Assembly (NCBI RefSeq): GCF_022458985.1
Contig: NC_061773.1
Coordinates: 3,230,001-3,294,000 of the forward strand
Direction: 5' to 3'
DNA length: 64,000 bases
From: Mugil cephalus
Taxonomy: Eukaryota > Chordata > Actinopteri > Mugiliformes > Mugilidae
Made by a program: the position numbers and the translations under genes. Shown piece by piece: positions 48,030 through 61,400 of the stretch; the first letter of the stretch is position 1; the number at the start of each line of letters is the position of its first letter. The notes beneath the pieces were generated by a model that did no database searches, was not told the DNA's origin, and saw nothing but the letters and a program-made list of their open reading frames with translations.

Positions 48030-50755
48030 AGTGAAGGGAATAAAAGAAATACAAGTGGTTTCATTAAGTATAATAGGCCATCAAGTCTTGCTCAGTAACA
48101 TCAAACATACGGAGGCAGAGCAAACAGATTTACAGAACTACTGCAGGAGTAATGAGAGGTTTAATGAGAAGAATCTGTTCAGGATTTAAGATTCGTTCTG
48201 ACTTAAATTGGACTTTGGTAACTGCAAATTTTTACTTTTAAATCACCATAAAGCTTTACAAGTATTTAGTATTTAGTTATAAAAACAAACAAACAAACAA
48301 ACATACTAGTAACATGTTAAAAGAAAACTGCTCATATAAGTAGAAAAGTAACTTTCAGTGAAGTCATTAAACAATAGGGGGGCTTTCTGAGAGGTCCAGC
48401 AAGACGGGGGGGAGAGACAAGTGGAAAATCTAAGTTTCATTAGAGCTTATTACATTTCATTTCTGATACGTAAGCATGTTTATGCATCTAAATTAATTTC
48501 ATCTTCTGTACTGTACCTCCTGAGGAGGACAGCTTGTTTGTCTCGCTTCCTTTCACAATTCCTGCTTTGGGATCTACGGTGTTCTTCTGTGTGCTTATCT
48601 CAGCTGTGTAGCACGGCAGGAGTTTACCTTGTTATTTGTCCTTCCAGAAATTAATACCAAATGATATGAAGTAATTGAAAAGTTAGAGTAGGAACTGAGA
48701 ACCTGACATACTGTTTCTGCTGCTCATATAGTCACTAAAACTATTGTAAGAGCACTAGCACAGCACCTTGATAAAAAAAAAACGAAGTCACATATCACCA
48801 TGTAATAGGTGGTCTACGTCTTGGACCACGATTTGAAACAGAGTTCTTGAGACTGACAATTAAAACACAAAATTGCCTCGACATCCCACACTGCTCAACA
48901 ACAGCACTGTTTTGCTGCTGCAGGCCTGTTTAATGGCTCATCAGTGAGCATCGCTCTGGCGTGCATCGCCACCTCCACACTGTGAGGGGATGTGCTTCAC
49001 GTGACGGCCCGTGTCCCTCTGTCAGCATCACCCCACGGTGAGCTGTAATGAGATGAGGTGAGCGTGATGAGAGCTAATGCTGCCACGGCTACTGAGCCTC
49101 TCTCGCCACGAGGCCATAACGCCGCTCCTGCTGCGCTGCGTCCAACAGCCACATGTAAAACAGTCTGGTGCCAGTGAGCTTGATGGCAGGCCTGCTGCAG
49201 CGTCTCTCCTGCAGCAGATGGATCAGAGAGAGAGAGAGGGACACCGGCCTGTGGAGTTTGTAATGACGGCATCTGGCTTCAGTTCAACTCACAACTTAGA
49301 ACATCTGAATTTATGGTGTAAATAACACCTTTTCTCTCTGTCGACCACAAATTGTTAATGCTAGGGCTGGGGCTTCATTTTAAATGTTTCTGTTTCACTG
49401 CCCATACCATAGGTTTTGTTCCTGATACTGTTGCTTTGTAAAAAAAAATAAATAAATAAATAAAAAAATAATTTAAGTCGTTGACAGCAATAGAGGCAGA
49501 ATTCAGATCAAGTAAGTTTTGCAATAATAATAATAATAAAAAAAAAACTTTAGTTTTATCAAGTTTAGTTTTGCACTTCAAGTAGCAACAATGAAATGGA
49601 AAACAGTATTTGATTGATGCCTAGCTGCAAAGGTAAGGTTTGAGTGCTCTAACTATTCCAGATTTAGATTTCAGTTTTATCTCACTTTAAAATGTCATTA
49701 AAATGTCAGCAAAAAAAGACATCCTAGTTCACAGCTCATTGTTAAAAAGAAAAAAGGTTCACAGGGGTCTTTTTGGCAAAACTATAATGAGTAGGATAGA
49801 GTCTATATACAGCATGTTGCATAATTAAAAGAACAGACAATGGAAGTCACCTAAAGTTAAAACTGAAATGCTGTTGAAATTTCTTCAGGTGATTCAGGAT
49901 CTGTTTAAAGTCAATCCTCACTGCGGTAAATCATCACTCGGACCGGACGAAAATGTGGATAAATCTGCACCTGAAAATGTGTGCACCATTAACTCTCGTT
50001 TGAGTAATGTTTAGTAGAAACTGCAGCGCTCCACATGGACAAACACGTTATTCTTTCATGTGTTTTTGTGGTATTTGTTGACTATACACTAGCAGCTACG
50101 CAAGAGTGCTGCATACATTTTGTTCATAAGCAGCAGAACTATCTGATGAAAAAGAGGTAAACAAGATGCCTCAGTGTATTTTTTTTTTTTAAAGGTCCTT
50201 TGCATTGATTTTAATTCTCCACGCCTTCTGTATAGTAAGTAAAAGCTTGCGTTGAATTCATTACTTAAGTTGGTGTCTTAAAGAGGCAAGCTAATGTGTC
50301 AGGAGATGCTGAGGCGTGTTAAATGTCTTAAGTGTGCATGTGTTGTGTTGAGCTGAGCTGTGAGCTCGGAGGTCAGTTTGTCTCCTGAGCAGTGCATACG
50401 TCGCTCGTGTCGCCCCTTGCGATGCTGGATGAAGATATTAGCTGGGCACTGTTGACACTGCATGCTCACTCGTAATGGCCTCATAAATTGTGTTCATGTG
50501 AAGGGAGAAAAAAGGGGTGAAAAGGAAGGAAAGGAACTGTGGACTCATTGGCAGTCCACTCATTCTCTGCCTGCCTCTACACCACCCACCACTACCTGCA
50601 GTTAACAGATGCAGCAAATAGCAGTTTGTAGTTTGTTTACATCACACTTCAGAGCACTGGTCCTGCTTTGTAGTATAGTCATATAGTCTATTAAGTAACA
50701 TCATTCCCAATTCACTTTCCTTGATTTTCTGAAGGTGGGAATTAAAACTTTTAAT
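48030..50755. other. Intergenic region, no gene seen
   Basis: Includes a (CAAA)n run at about 48,284-48,303, A-rich runs near 49,440-49,465 and 49,525-49,548, and a GC-rich block at 48,930-49,260 with open frames on both strands but no motif. That block could be a conserved regulatory element. Confidence 0.45.
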
Positions 50756-50756
50756 G

Positions 50757-50886
50757 TGGCCCTGAGCCATGTGGTAGACTGGAGACCTGTCCAGAGTGTA
50801 CCCCGCTTCTCGCACAATGACAGCTGGGACAGGCTCCAGGCTCCAGCCTCCCTCCAGACAACAAGTGGTTACAGAAAATGAATGAA
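50757..50886 (+). repeat. Dispersed fish repeat fragment
   Basis: 'gtggtagactggagacctgt', 'ccagagtgtaccccgcttct' and 'gacagctgggacaggctcca' are the core of a very frequent teleost interspersed repeat. About 130 bp remain. Confidence 0.6.
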
Positions 50887-50889
50887 TTG

Positions 50890-52195
50890 TGGCATTGACA
50901 TGTTGTCTACTAAGACATTTAAAGACCTTATGGTGCCTTTATAGATGAAGCTATAAGCTATTTGTCATTGAGTGTTAGTGCATTTATATAGCCTTAAAGG
51001 TACAAGCAGGTCCAAATTAATACATTTGTCATTTCCTTACCAGCCATATTGGCTCTCCTGCCTTGTTTTTGGAAGAGTATGTCTGGAACCATAGTACTAA
51101 CAAGAAAGGCGCCGCCTTCCTCTGGAAAGGGGCATGGGTAGTAGCAGGTCATTTATATTTAAAGCTGCATACACTGAAACAGCCCTTTCAGAACAGGAAT
51201 AAAACCAGGGGCGTATACTCAAGGTAGAATGAATCATCTGCGTGGTATTAGGAGCTGAAACTCAACAGAAACCACCTGAGGACATATGAGGCTTACATTA
51301 ACTTTTTAAAAAGAGATGTGCCATAGCACTTTAAAGGACTAAAATGTTAGATATTTTAGTGTCTTGACACAAATTAGTTGTGATGCTGTGTGTAATTATT
51401 AACCATGCTTTCAAAAGCTTTAGTGTGAAACAGTTCTAACCTCTTTATTCATCATGTGTTTTTAGTCTTCTGACTTCATGTTGGAAGTCTTGTGACCCAC
51501 GTGAGCTGAATACTAATTAAAACTTCAAATAGTGCTTCGTTTTGTGAGGTCTGATCGCCGAGGTGAGTTTGATGTTGATATGTGACAATCTGTGACTTTG
51601 TCTAAATTAGATGCTGTAAAAAGAGGAGGCAATGTGTCTTGGCAGCAAAGATGTCACTCTTGCTAGCTGCAGTATGCCATGGCCAGTATTGATTGTTAGA
51701 TCCAGGGGCTGTTAAGGGGCTTCTTGCATCTCAATGTGTCCTTCAGTAGAAGATTAATGTAGCCTTTAAAAAAATAGTCTATCCTCCCTGCATTTCCCTT
51801 CATTATTAATGAAACTTAAATGGCAGTTTGTCGAGCCAAAGTAAACTCCAGCTTTAAAACACAACACACCTCAACCAACTCAGCCTGTTAGCTTAGCTTA
51901 GCACAAATACTGGAAACGGGGACATGACTAGCTTGACTATGGTCTGAAGTCCACTAATTAAATCACACTAAAAATTGTGATCATTTATCTGGAGCAGAGC
52001 CTTTTTGGGGGTTACTGTTTGAAGCTAAAATTGGGCTTTGCAGTTTTATAAGTTTATATTTTTGTCTGGAGTAGACCAGTTTGGTGCTGATCTTTGCACT
52101 GTAGGATATTAATTCAGTGTGATCATAAACTTTCATTAGTCAACTTCTATAGTCATAGATGACAGCCATTGCTAATCAGTTGTACCATTTAAACA
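50890..52195. other. Intergenic region, no gene seen
   Basis: AT-rich, with no coding or structural signal beyond short homopolymer runs. Confidence 0.5.
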
Positions 52196-52199
52196 GGAA

Positions 52200-53215
52200 T
52201 GGTTTGAGTGAAGTTTAAGATCTTAGTGCTGCACTTGACACAATAGTTCACAATACTTTACTACGGAGACTTGAAAATGTGATCAAGATTAACGGAACCA
52301 CATTTGACTGGTTTGACTCCTATCTGTCAGACAGATTCCAGTTTGTCCAAGTCAACCATGATTCTTCTATCTATACAAAAGTAAGTTATGGAGTTCCTCA
52401 GAGTTCTGTGCTAGGACCAGTACTCCTCACATTATACATACATAAACTTCTGTTGCTACGCAAATGACACCCAGCTATATTTATTCATGAAACTAGATAA
52501 AACTAATCAGTTAAACTCCAAACATTAAAGACATAAAGCTTGGATGACCAGTAATTTTATTTTATTATTTTCTTTGGATGGCATTACCATGGCCTCCAGT
52601 ACTACTGTGAAAAATCTTGCTGTTATATTTGACCAGGATATGTCCTTTAATTCTCACATAAAGCAGGTGACCAGGACTGCTTTCCTTCACCTGCGTAATA
52701 TCTTCAAAATTAGGAGCATCCTTTCTCAGAGTGATGCTGAAAAATGTGTTTACGCATTTGTGTCTTCCAGGCTGGATTATTGTAACTCATTACTGTCTGG
52801 CTGTCCAAGTAGCTCTTTAAAAAGCCTCCAACTGATTCAAAACGCTGCAGCAAGAGCACTGACAGGAATTAGCAAGAGAGATCATATTCCTCCAATATTA
52901 GCTTCTCTTCTGTGACTCCCTTTAAAATCTGAATAATATTCAAAATCCCCCTCCTTACATACAAGTCCCTTAAAGGTCTAGCTCCATCATATCTCTTCAG
53001 TTTCAGTCTCCTACTTGTGGTTCCTAGAGCCTTTAGCTATCAGGCTCCTCTCCTGGGGAACCAGCTACCAGTTTGGGTTTCTGAGATAGATATGCTCTCT
53101 CCTTTTAAGGTCAAGCTTAAGACTTTCCTTTTTGATAAAGCTCATAGTTACGGCAGGACTGAACCATCCCTTAGTTATTGCATTGTGTTCCTGTCCTCTA
53201 ATTTCATTTTCTGAC
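52200..53215 (+). pseudogene. L2-like LINE fragment (reverse transcriptase C-terminal part)
   Basis: Reverse-transcriptase remains in several frames: DLSAALDTIVHNTLL, WFDSYLSDRFQFVQV, YGVPQSSVLGPVL, then after a frameshift CYANDTQLYL (a decayed YADD active site). Further on are KNLAVIFDQDMSFNSHIKQ, SRLDYCNSLLSGCP, LIQNAAARALTG and finally PVWVSEIDMLSPFKVKLKTF. The order and motifs are those of L2/CR1-type non-LTR elements. Frameshifts and stops show it is dead; the 5' part is missing. Confidence 0.8.
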
Positions 53216-53231
53216 ACCTGCCTAGTATTGT

Positions 53232-53262
53232 TGTAGGTCATAATGTTATGTCTGATCGGTCT
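53232..53262 (-). repeat. Tc1-type terminal repeat relic
   Basis: 'aggtcataatgttatgtctgatcgg' matches the ends of the short Tc1-type family directly downstream of the LINE fragment. Nothing else of the element remains. From 53,270 to 54,180 no gene is seen. Confidence 0.5.
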
Positions 53263-54182
53263 AAGTATATAGAGATTTTTTTCCCAGTTTTTCTTCACAA
53301 CAACAATCTTATTCTCACAGCTTTCCTTTGTAAAAAAAAAAAAAACTTTTTCTATTGAACTCTATTGTACAAAAGTTCTCACAGAAGAACAAAAACAACA
53401 CTCCAGCTGTGTTTCTTCCTCGTCACGATGTAAGGGGAGACTAAACTTAGACCGCCATGACACAAGAGTTTTTTCCTGCATCCTATTGGTTCAATAACTT
53501 GACATTGGACAGGATTCAGCTGCCAAACATTCAGCTGTCAACAATACCCTCCGAGGAAACACGGTGTTTGTGAGTGTGTGTTTATGGTTCAAGGTAGGAA
53601 TTAGTGTGGATTAACACTAATAACCACTTGGCTACTTTACTATTTTTATGGTGATTACAACAGAAAGATGTGTCTAAAGGAAGTCAGACTGTTTCCCAGT
53701 GCAAATAAACATCCACATTTGGATTTGTCTCAAATCACAGATCAGGATGAAAACTGACTACACAGAAAAGGAATACAAATTCACTGGCTGAAAGAATTAT
53801 TCTGTAAATTCCTGCACTTCCCGTCAACTAAAATATGAACTGACTTTTTTTTCCCCAAAAGCTTATAAACCCTCGATGATGTCAAAAAAGCAGGACAATG
53901 AGGCCCGGGCTGAAAATAACTGGAATTATCCTTTTACATTTTGGGACTACACCCTCTGCGCTCCAGTTTTGCTGAAAGACTTGAAAACAGTCACAGGAAG
54001 GAGTATATCAAGATGGAGTTCCTTTTTTAAGCCCCAGTCTTATTGTTTCACCTCAGAGCAGGAGAGAGGAGCCGACACACTCTTTCCTTGCCTGACGCAA
54101 ACAGGAGACACTCAGACAGAGATGGACCTCAGGGTTCAGTCTGCATGGTGTGCTTTACTAACGTATTGTAGGACATGTACAC

Positions 54183-54468
54183 AGATCAGGCATAACATTA
54201 TGACCACCTTTCTGATATTGTATAGGTCTCCCTTGTGCCTCCAAAACAGTTGTGACTCGTCAGAAAATGGACATGGGTCTTCTGAGGGTGTCCTGTGGTG
54301 TCTGTCAACAGAACGTTGTTAGTGGGGGTCTCTGGGTCCTATGGGTTGAGGGGAGGGGCCTCTGTGGATCATCCCACAGATACTTGATCAGTTTGGGATT
54401 GAGTGAATTTGGAGGCCAGGTCAACACCTTCTGCTGTTCTTTGCTGTTTTTTTTAGTTGTTCCTAGAG

Positions 54469-54553
<85 letters not shown>

Positions 54554-54705
54554 CAGGCTGCATCCTGCTGGGGATGGCTGCTGCCATCAAGGAGTGTCAT
54601 TGCTATGGGGTGGGGGTGTCTGGTCTGGTCTAGGTGGGTGCTACATGTCCAAGTAACATCCACATGAATGAATACTAGCTCCAAATGTTTCCCAGCAGAT
54701 TTCCT
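54183..54705 (+). mobile_element. Non-autonomous Tc1-type element, copy 4, left part
   Basis: Begins 'agatcaggcataacattatg' and follows the family order up to 'aaatgtttcccagcagat'. At the internal TG site it carries an 80-bp (TG)n tract. Its right end is probably the fragment at 55,205-55,236, separated by about 0.5 kb of unrelated sequence. Confidence 0.65.
54472..54551. repeat. (TG)n microsatellite inside Tc1-type copy 4
   Basis: About 80 bp of uninterrupted TG located exactly where the other family copies have a short TG-rich stretch. Confidence 0.95.
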
Positions 54706-55204
54706 ATTTGTGTAACATGTTAAATATGTAGAATCTTGTATGTGTTTAATATATTTAATATAAATTTGTCCAACTGGTGGCTATGTTTTTTTTTTTTTTT
54801 TTTGCATAGCCTTCAGGGCAGTCAATAGGTTCACAGTAACGTGTTGGATTATAACTGCCACTTTGCACAATATTAAACTTTGTCCCTTTTTACCAGCCGT
54901 TCACACGTCTAATGACTGAAGAAAGGACTGTCGCATCTATTGTTTGCATTCCTTGGAAAACGCAACAAGGTATGATGTTTGATTGTTTGATATTTAAAAT
55001 TTGCGTAATCATATGCGAACAATTTTTAGCAGATTTTATTTATTTGTCTCTATTATATGTTTCAATACAGTTTTCACGGTGCCGTAAGGATTCACAGAAC
55101 TGCTCATCATCATTCTGCTGTCTGGGGGATTTAATAAAGGAAAGTTTACACATCAGTCGAGACTCCCAGTCATTCTCAATCCAAAGGACTGCTACAGTGC
55201 TTCT

Positions 55205-55236
55205 CCTGTCAGTGGTTTTAATGTTGTGGGTAATCA
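55205..55236 (+). repeat. Right terminal fragment of the Tc1-type family
   Basis: 'cctgtcagtggttttaatgt' matches the right end of copy 1 ('cctgtcaatggttttaatgt'). Same orientation as the left part at 54,183. Confidence 0.5.
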
Positions 55237-55239
55237 ATT

Positions 55240-58200
55240 GTAAAACACAGTTTATCATGCAGAAAGAATCAACATACATGACATTTGCACCACAAGAGTT
55301 ACATTAAGAGAACATAACTCAAACTTCAAAAGACCAAAACCAATAATAAATCAATTTTAACACAAGATTAGCTCATTCCTCTTGTTCCTCTGTTGCCTTG
55401 AAGAAGGGGACTGCTGTTTTTTGAGTCAGTCCATCACACACCACCCTAGTGTTTATAAATACTCTGAAGAGCAGGTTCTTTATCTGGGGATCCTACCCCT
55501 GGGGGAACAGGGGAGTTACATGAGTGGGATTTATTTCAGGAAATTAAAAAAAAAAAAAAAAAAAGAACAACATTTTGCTGATGCTTGATACTTGAATCTT
55601 CATCTTATCTTTATCTTCAAGTTGGCCTCCCTCTCACAATTTACAGCATGCTTCTGTACTTTATGTGAGTACGTTATTTGCATTACCACCAGTACTCTGT
55701 ATCATTGTTATATTGCTGAGTTTGTTCCCTTGTTGTATACAATACAACAAGGGAACACACTTTTATATGTAGCTAGTCTACTGCTGTATATTTTAATGCT
55801 GTGCTGAGACAGTGCAATGAACTTTTGTTCTTTGTACAGTTGTTGTATACCTGAATGACAATGATCAAGTAATTGTTTTTGCTTCCTCAATAATGTTAAA
55901 TGAAGTGGGTTAGCATGAACATGGATACCCCCCAAAACACAATTAAACAGTCCACAAATCACCTCAGTGTCACAGACGGCTGGGATATAAGTTGTAAATA
56001 CTGAGGCACAAACTGAGTCATTGTTTGCTCCTGTCTTTACTCGATAATAACATATCACCAATATTACCCTATGGGGATTTTCATCGTACATGTGAGGGCA
56101 CCCATTCGTCCCAAAAACACGTTTTCATGTTGGCCATGTTCCTCGGGCTGATCTGTCATTACTGTTTGGTGCTACAGACCGCACAGGCCACCTTCCTCCC
56201 CTTTATTGACTGGATATGAAAACACAATTATTGCACCAACAAAAAAGGGGTCAAAGGTGCCACCACATAATGTTTTTCAATGAGCAAAACACTCTCTCTG
56301 TGACAACACTGTTTATGGTCTCAGTGAGAGCGATGCATTTGGGGTGCTTTTGATTTAAATTGCCTTTTAAAACCAGCACTTAGTGTTTCCCTTTTTTCAA
56401 GGGCCTTAGTTTTTTGCGTTTTGACCTTTTATTAATGTGTCAGTGAGCCCACCACAGATGATACGTTTGCAGGTAGATGCCGGTGACTGTGCACCAGTGT
56501 GTCTGAAGATTGCCTGGTGTAGCTGGGGATTGATTTTTGATCTTAAAGTGTAATGTGGAAGAATATAAACGGTGAGGCTATTCATCATTGTGTTGAACCG
56601 GCACAACAAAACAGAAAGCTTCTGCTTGGTGCATGGGAAAGCTCCAGAAAGGCTGAATTAACTCTTTATGGTTTAATAGTCAATGTGTACATTTATCCAT
56701 TATGTTGTTCCCTCAAATATATCACAGTGGAATTGAGATCAGCACGCTAAATGCTTTCAAACCCATCATTTTCTAAATAAGGGAACTACTGGTGCATGAC
56801 TCCAGAGCTGCCAGTGATGATGCAAAATGATTACGATTTACAAGTGTGACTGTAATGAACTAATCCTTATTATAGGGGGCAGTGAATGAGAGCAACAAGG
56901 TGATTTTGGATTCAGATTTCAGTGTGTTGTTTAGTCTTTTAATGTAATTTGTAATGTTTGTACCAGCAGGAAAACATCTAATCATGCTCATGTTTTGATG
57001 ATCTATAAGAGAAATATTTTACGTGTACAGTCAGTCAATGCAAACTGCACCAAAAGAAAGTGGCCTCATGTATCGTTGGGAATCGCTTGGAATCAAAACA
57101 GCCGGTGCACTCCCTGTTTTATTTTTCCTGCCGCCGTACTGATCCCTCGCAGGGCCACTCCTCTTCTTTAATGCTGCTGTTTGTTGCTGTGATACGCAGC
57201 ACGCATGCTATTTAGTGTAATACATCTTCACCAGCTGACCACAATTCACGAGTAAAAATAGCTTCCCTTACTTCACCGTCAGTGAGTCACAGTTAATGCA
57301 CCGAGGGGTTAAATGATGTCCATAAGCAGCTAAGGATGTGATGTTGGGTTGTGCAGGAAACAGGGAGAGCAGTTTCCTGTTTTGTAAAAAAAAAAAAAAA
57401 AAAAAAAGAAAAAAAAAGAGCCTGTTGTACAGTAATCAGAGGGACAGATGGGTGTGCAGGGAAGCAAGGCTGGTTTGTCAATGCAGGAGAGCAGATTTAG
57501 GATTGAAAATACATTTTACTTTACTACATAGTACTTTATATTAATAGCATCCAGACCCAAGTGGGGATCTGATAATGTTGTGCTGTTGTCACTAATGTTT
57601 TTAAGCAGTTGCCCTTGAATTTATTAATGACTAATAGATTCAGCCATTAATTCTTTCTGGCTGTCCACATTGTGTCAGTGCCTTTGGCTGCATTCACTGT
57701 GCCAAAAACATGAAGTGAAGATAAATGTTTGTAATCGTTTATCAGTGTTTCACTGGCTTCTCACTTTCTAATGAGCCATTCTATGAAAATGTTCCTAAGC
57801 CATTAAAAAAGGATTTTAATCCATCACATCTGAAGTTATATATGTTGGTACTCAGACAGTCGCAATGTGGAAACCCAAAACTATTCCTGTTAATGTATTC
57901 CCATTAATTTGTAACGCCCAAGTAAATAGACTAATTTGCTCAACATGAATAGAGGCATTAGTTTAAATTTAGAGATTCCCTTCAAGAAATGCCTTGTGAG
58001 AAAATGTCATAATTACGTGCTTTAGATGTTTTTGTGTTGTGTTCAAATAAAAAGTTCTACCTGACAGGTGTTGTGGTTGTAAGAGATCCCACAGATTTAA
58101 CCTCAGATAAAATCCCCACTACTGCAACAATGCAGTAGCCAGCTAAATATTCGTCACTGAATTTCATTTGTAGGCGGATGCAACATTTTCAACACTTGAC
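55240..58200. other. Intergenic region upstream of FGD5
   Basis: No gene found. Poly-A tracts lie at 55,547-55,563 and 57,386-57,417. Balanced-composition blocks at about 56,760-56,960 and 57,060-57,260 could be conserved enhancers of FGD5, but this is a guess from composition only. Confidence 0.4.
55723..55757. repeat. Perfect inverted repeat, 16-bp arms
   Basis: TGTTCCCTTGTTGTAT, a 3-nt spacer ACA, then the exact reverse complement. A hairpin-forming sequence in otherwise non-coding DNA. Confidence 0.85.
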
Positions 58201-58495
58201 TGGACCTGCTCCCGTGGAATGATCTTGGAGTGTGGTTTATGGGGAGCGAGCGGATCGAGCCTCTCAGCTTTGGTTTCCAGTCGCGTCCTGAGCTTTGCGC
58301 TGTAGGACGCACGGCTGTCAGCTGAGCAGCGTCTCATTCTCTCAAAGGGCTACAGACTGAGCGGTGTCACAGTCTTTACGTTCAGTCTCTGATCGGACAA
58401 TTCATCGGAGCTTGCTTCAGGTTTTCCATGTTTTTCAGAGCGTCCTGCGTCGTAGCTGCGTTTGTGGAGATGTTGGAGATGCTCGCTTCGCCAAA
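58200..58495 (+). promoter_or_regulatory. FGD5 promoter and 5'UTR
   Basis: CpG-containing block ('ggggagcgagcggatcgag', 'gtcgcgtcctgagctttgcg') directly before the first FGD5 coding codons. It contrasts with the AT-rich flanks. The start site is not defined. Confidence 0.45.
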
Positions 58496-61400
58496 ATGAA
58501 CACAGGTGAGTTGATTTACGTGAAAATGATTAATTATCTCATTTTTGTATTTAGTCTTAAGTATAGAACAAGAGGGAAGATGAAGTTTTTCTTCGTGGTT
58601 TCTTTGGGTTCCTCTGAGTTATTCTGTTCACAGTAATTCCAGCAGGAGCAACAGGATGTGAAGCAAACCAATGGGTATTTAACGCGGTGTTCTTTATTTC
58701 AAAGGACAAATGTTGGGTGTCTGTTTTTTAAAATTATTATTATGTACTTCATCTTGCTGATAGTCGGAAGTCGACATTTTTTTTTCTTTTGCTAGTAATT
58801 AATATAACGTGTGTATGTAAAGTAATAAAATGAAAACCGCACCCATTTTAAACTAAGTTCTAGTTCTGTGGTAAAACACTCCTGATAATTCCATAGTTAC
58901 TGATAGTTGTCAGTGAGATCAGTTCGGTTCCTTCTCTGAAATAGCTAATGTGTTGTACAAGAGTTAAATGTCTTTGATGAATTACATATATATTTTCATT
59001 GTCCCTAAAAGTATTATTCTTAAAGCGGTAAAGGCAGCTTGACTGGAGTCTCTCACTTGAATCACAGGAAGTGAACCAGGGAAATCCCTGCGACTTTTTT
59101 TTTGTATTCTTTCTCAAATTACATTAAAGTGTGCATTATTCATTGTATGTCCTTATCTTCAAAGCTTGAGTAGCTGCTATATTTTTGAAAATACAGTGTA
59201 TAAAAGTAAAAGAAAAACTGACTCACCCTGGTCTTTGCACCAGATAGCACGATAGGATTTATATGGGGATGTTTTTTTGTTTGTTTGTTTTTTTATTTTA
59301 CATTTTCTGAAGAAAATGGTCAAACTGATGCAATGTCTAAAATGTCTCTCACAAAGTTTTATTATTTGTGAATCTTTGAGCAGTTATAGGTCACAGGGAC
59401 ACAATGCACATGACCTGAAAGCTATTTTAAAGCTCATAATCTTACAGTTTCCTCTTCCTGTTGTTCTTTCAGACTGCACCAAGCCGTCGGTTGCTCCAAA
59501 GCCAAGATTTGTTTGTCACGCCAACCTGAAGCTACCCCCTCCTCTCATGTCCTCAACCAGGGGTCCCAAGCCTTCTGTAGCACCAAAACCTAAAGTCAGG
59601 CTGGAGTTTAATGGCAACCGAGACGGATGCAGTAACGGCAACTTGCTAACTTCAGACAGCGAGGCTGATGAGGAGCACGAGATGGAGAATGGTCTAAACA
59701 AAGTGATTGTAGATTCGTTGGCAGTGGATAAACTATTTAATGCTAACGTTCTCAGATCACCTAAAACAGATGTACCGACTGTGTCGGAGGGGTGGAAGCA
59801 CGGAGAGGTGACAGAGGAGGAAAAGGAAGAGGAAGAAGAAGAAGAAGAAGATGTGATTCAGAACATGAACGAGGACTGGAGAGTAACTGACAGTGGCCTC
59901 ACAGAGGAAGCTGAGTCCCTGGAAACAGATTGGCTCAGTGATTCTAGACACACAGCTGAGTGTGAGGAGGCGGTGGAGATGACTGACACAGACGTGACTG
60001 AAGACATGGATGCTGAAGGTTGTGATGCAGGCGAGGCGCTGGCTGACACAGATGGCCTCTCAGTGGGAGCTTTTTCTGTCAATAGCACTGATGAGGAGGC
60101 AGGCCGTAATTCTGCTGAAGTCAGAGACATGAAGAAGAAGCAGCAGAAGTTCCAGATCAAGGAGGATGGAAGTACAGCAGATGATTTAACAGAGTCTCTT
60201 GCAGATGAACCTGGTCTACTCAACCAAGATAACATGAAGGACACTGATACTCAAGTAGAAGAAAAGGAAGAAGAATCAGCCTCTGATTCTGGTTTCACTT
60301 GTAACATCCTGAAGCTAGGGTGCGGCCATAAGACGAAGGAAAGTGTACAGAACATTTGTTTTTATGACCTCAGCCCCGAAGATCAGGAACAGGTCCGTGC
60401 TCCAGCTAATGAGCCATTTTACATCTCTTCAGAGGACATTATTAACAGAGAACTGATGCCAAGGAATGGCAAAGCTCACAGACTACCAGAGAGTACACTC
60501 AAACAAAGGGGTGTTTCCTCCATAAACGGCAGTGGAGTGTCAGCTGGGAAACACGAGGAAACAGCAGAAAATGGACAAATAGAGTATGTGGGTACTGAGA
60601 ATTATGTGGACGTGTCTCACATGTATGGGCATGGAAGCAACAGTGGTCATGACAACAAGGTAAGGACACCTTTCAAAACTGAAGGACACAATGATCGTGC
60701 AGTGGAGGATGTTTTCAATCACTTTGACTATCAGCCCAGATTCAGGCAGGTCTCCATGTCAGTGCCAACAGACCCCGACACATCCCTGACTTCTTCTCTC
60801 TCTGAAAGTCAGCTGTTGTCCCCAAACGACTCTGATGTCTTTGGAGATGAAGACGATTTAGAGGGTCACATTGTGCCATTTCTGGATGATACCACTGACA
60901 CGGAGCAGGACATCAGTGATGAGCATGTCTACGAGGAGCCAGGGCACAGCTTGGATAATGTTTTTCCCTTTGACAGAAGTGCCACTGGGATTCGATCTCA
61001 TTCTCTGTCACACCGGACCAACAATAATGTAGAGGACAGGGGAGTGCAGTATGTTCGGAAGCCCTACATGAGTGGATTTGGTCAGCCTGCACTGAGCAGC
61101 AGCCCCATGTTGAGCTCAGTGCGACACAAGAGCTACTCCAAACCCCACTATTTGTCCCTGTACCCCCGCTCCCTCTCCATGGAGGGACAGGACATGCCTT
61201 TGTGCGTCCACAGGGAAGGCTCTCCGAGACAAAGAGGAGCCTTTTGTTCATCTGAAAGCTTCTCCAGATGCTCACCTCTGTCATCCAGTGCCCTATCCAC
61301 ACCTACCTCGGTGGTGGATATCCCTCCTCCATTTGAACTGGCCTACATCACCAAGAAGCCCATTACAAAGAGTTCCCCCTCACTTCTCACAGAGGGAGAT

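Noticed and set aside
48997-49325. Open frames on both strands in a GC-rich block
   Set aside because: No domain, no codon pattern and no splice signals in agreement; kept only as a possible regulatory block.
53876-54656. Open frames of 148 and 134 codons
   Set aside because: They run through the non-autonomous Tc1-type element and its TG tract; Val-Cys repeats are translated microsatellite.
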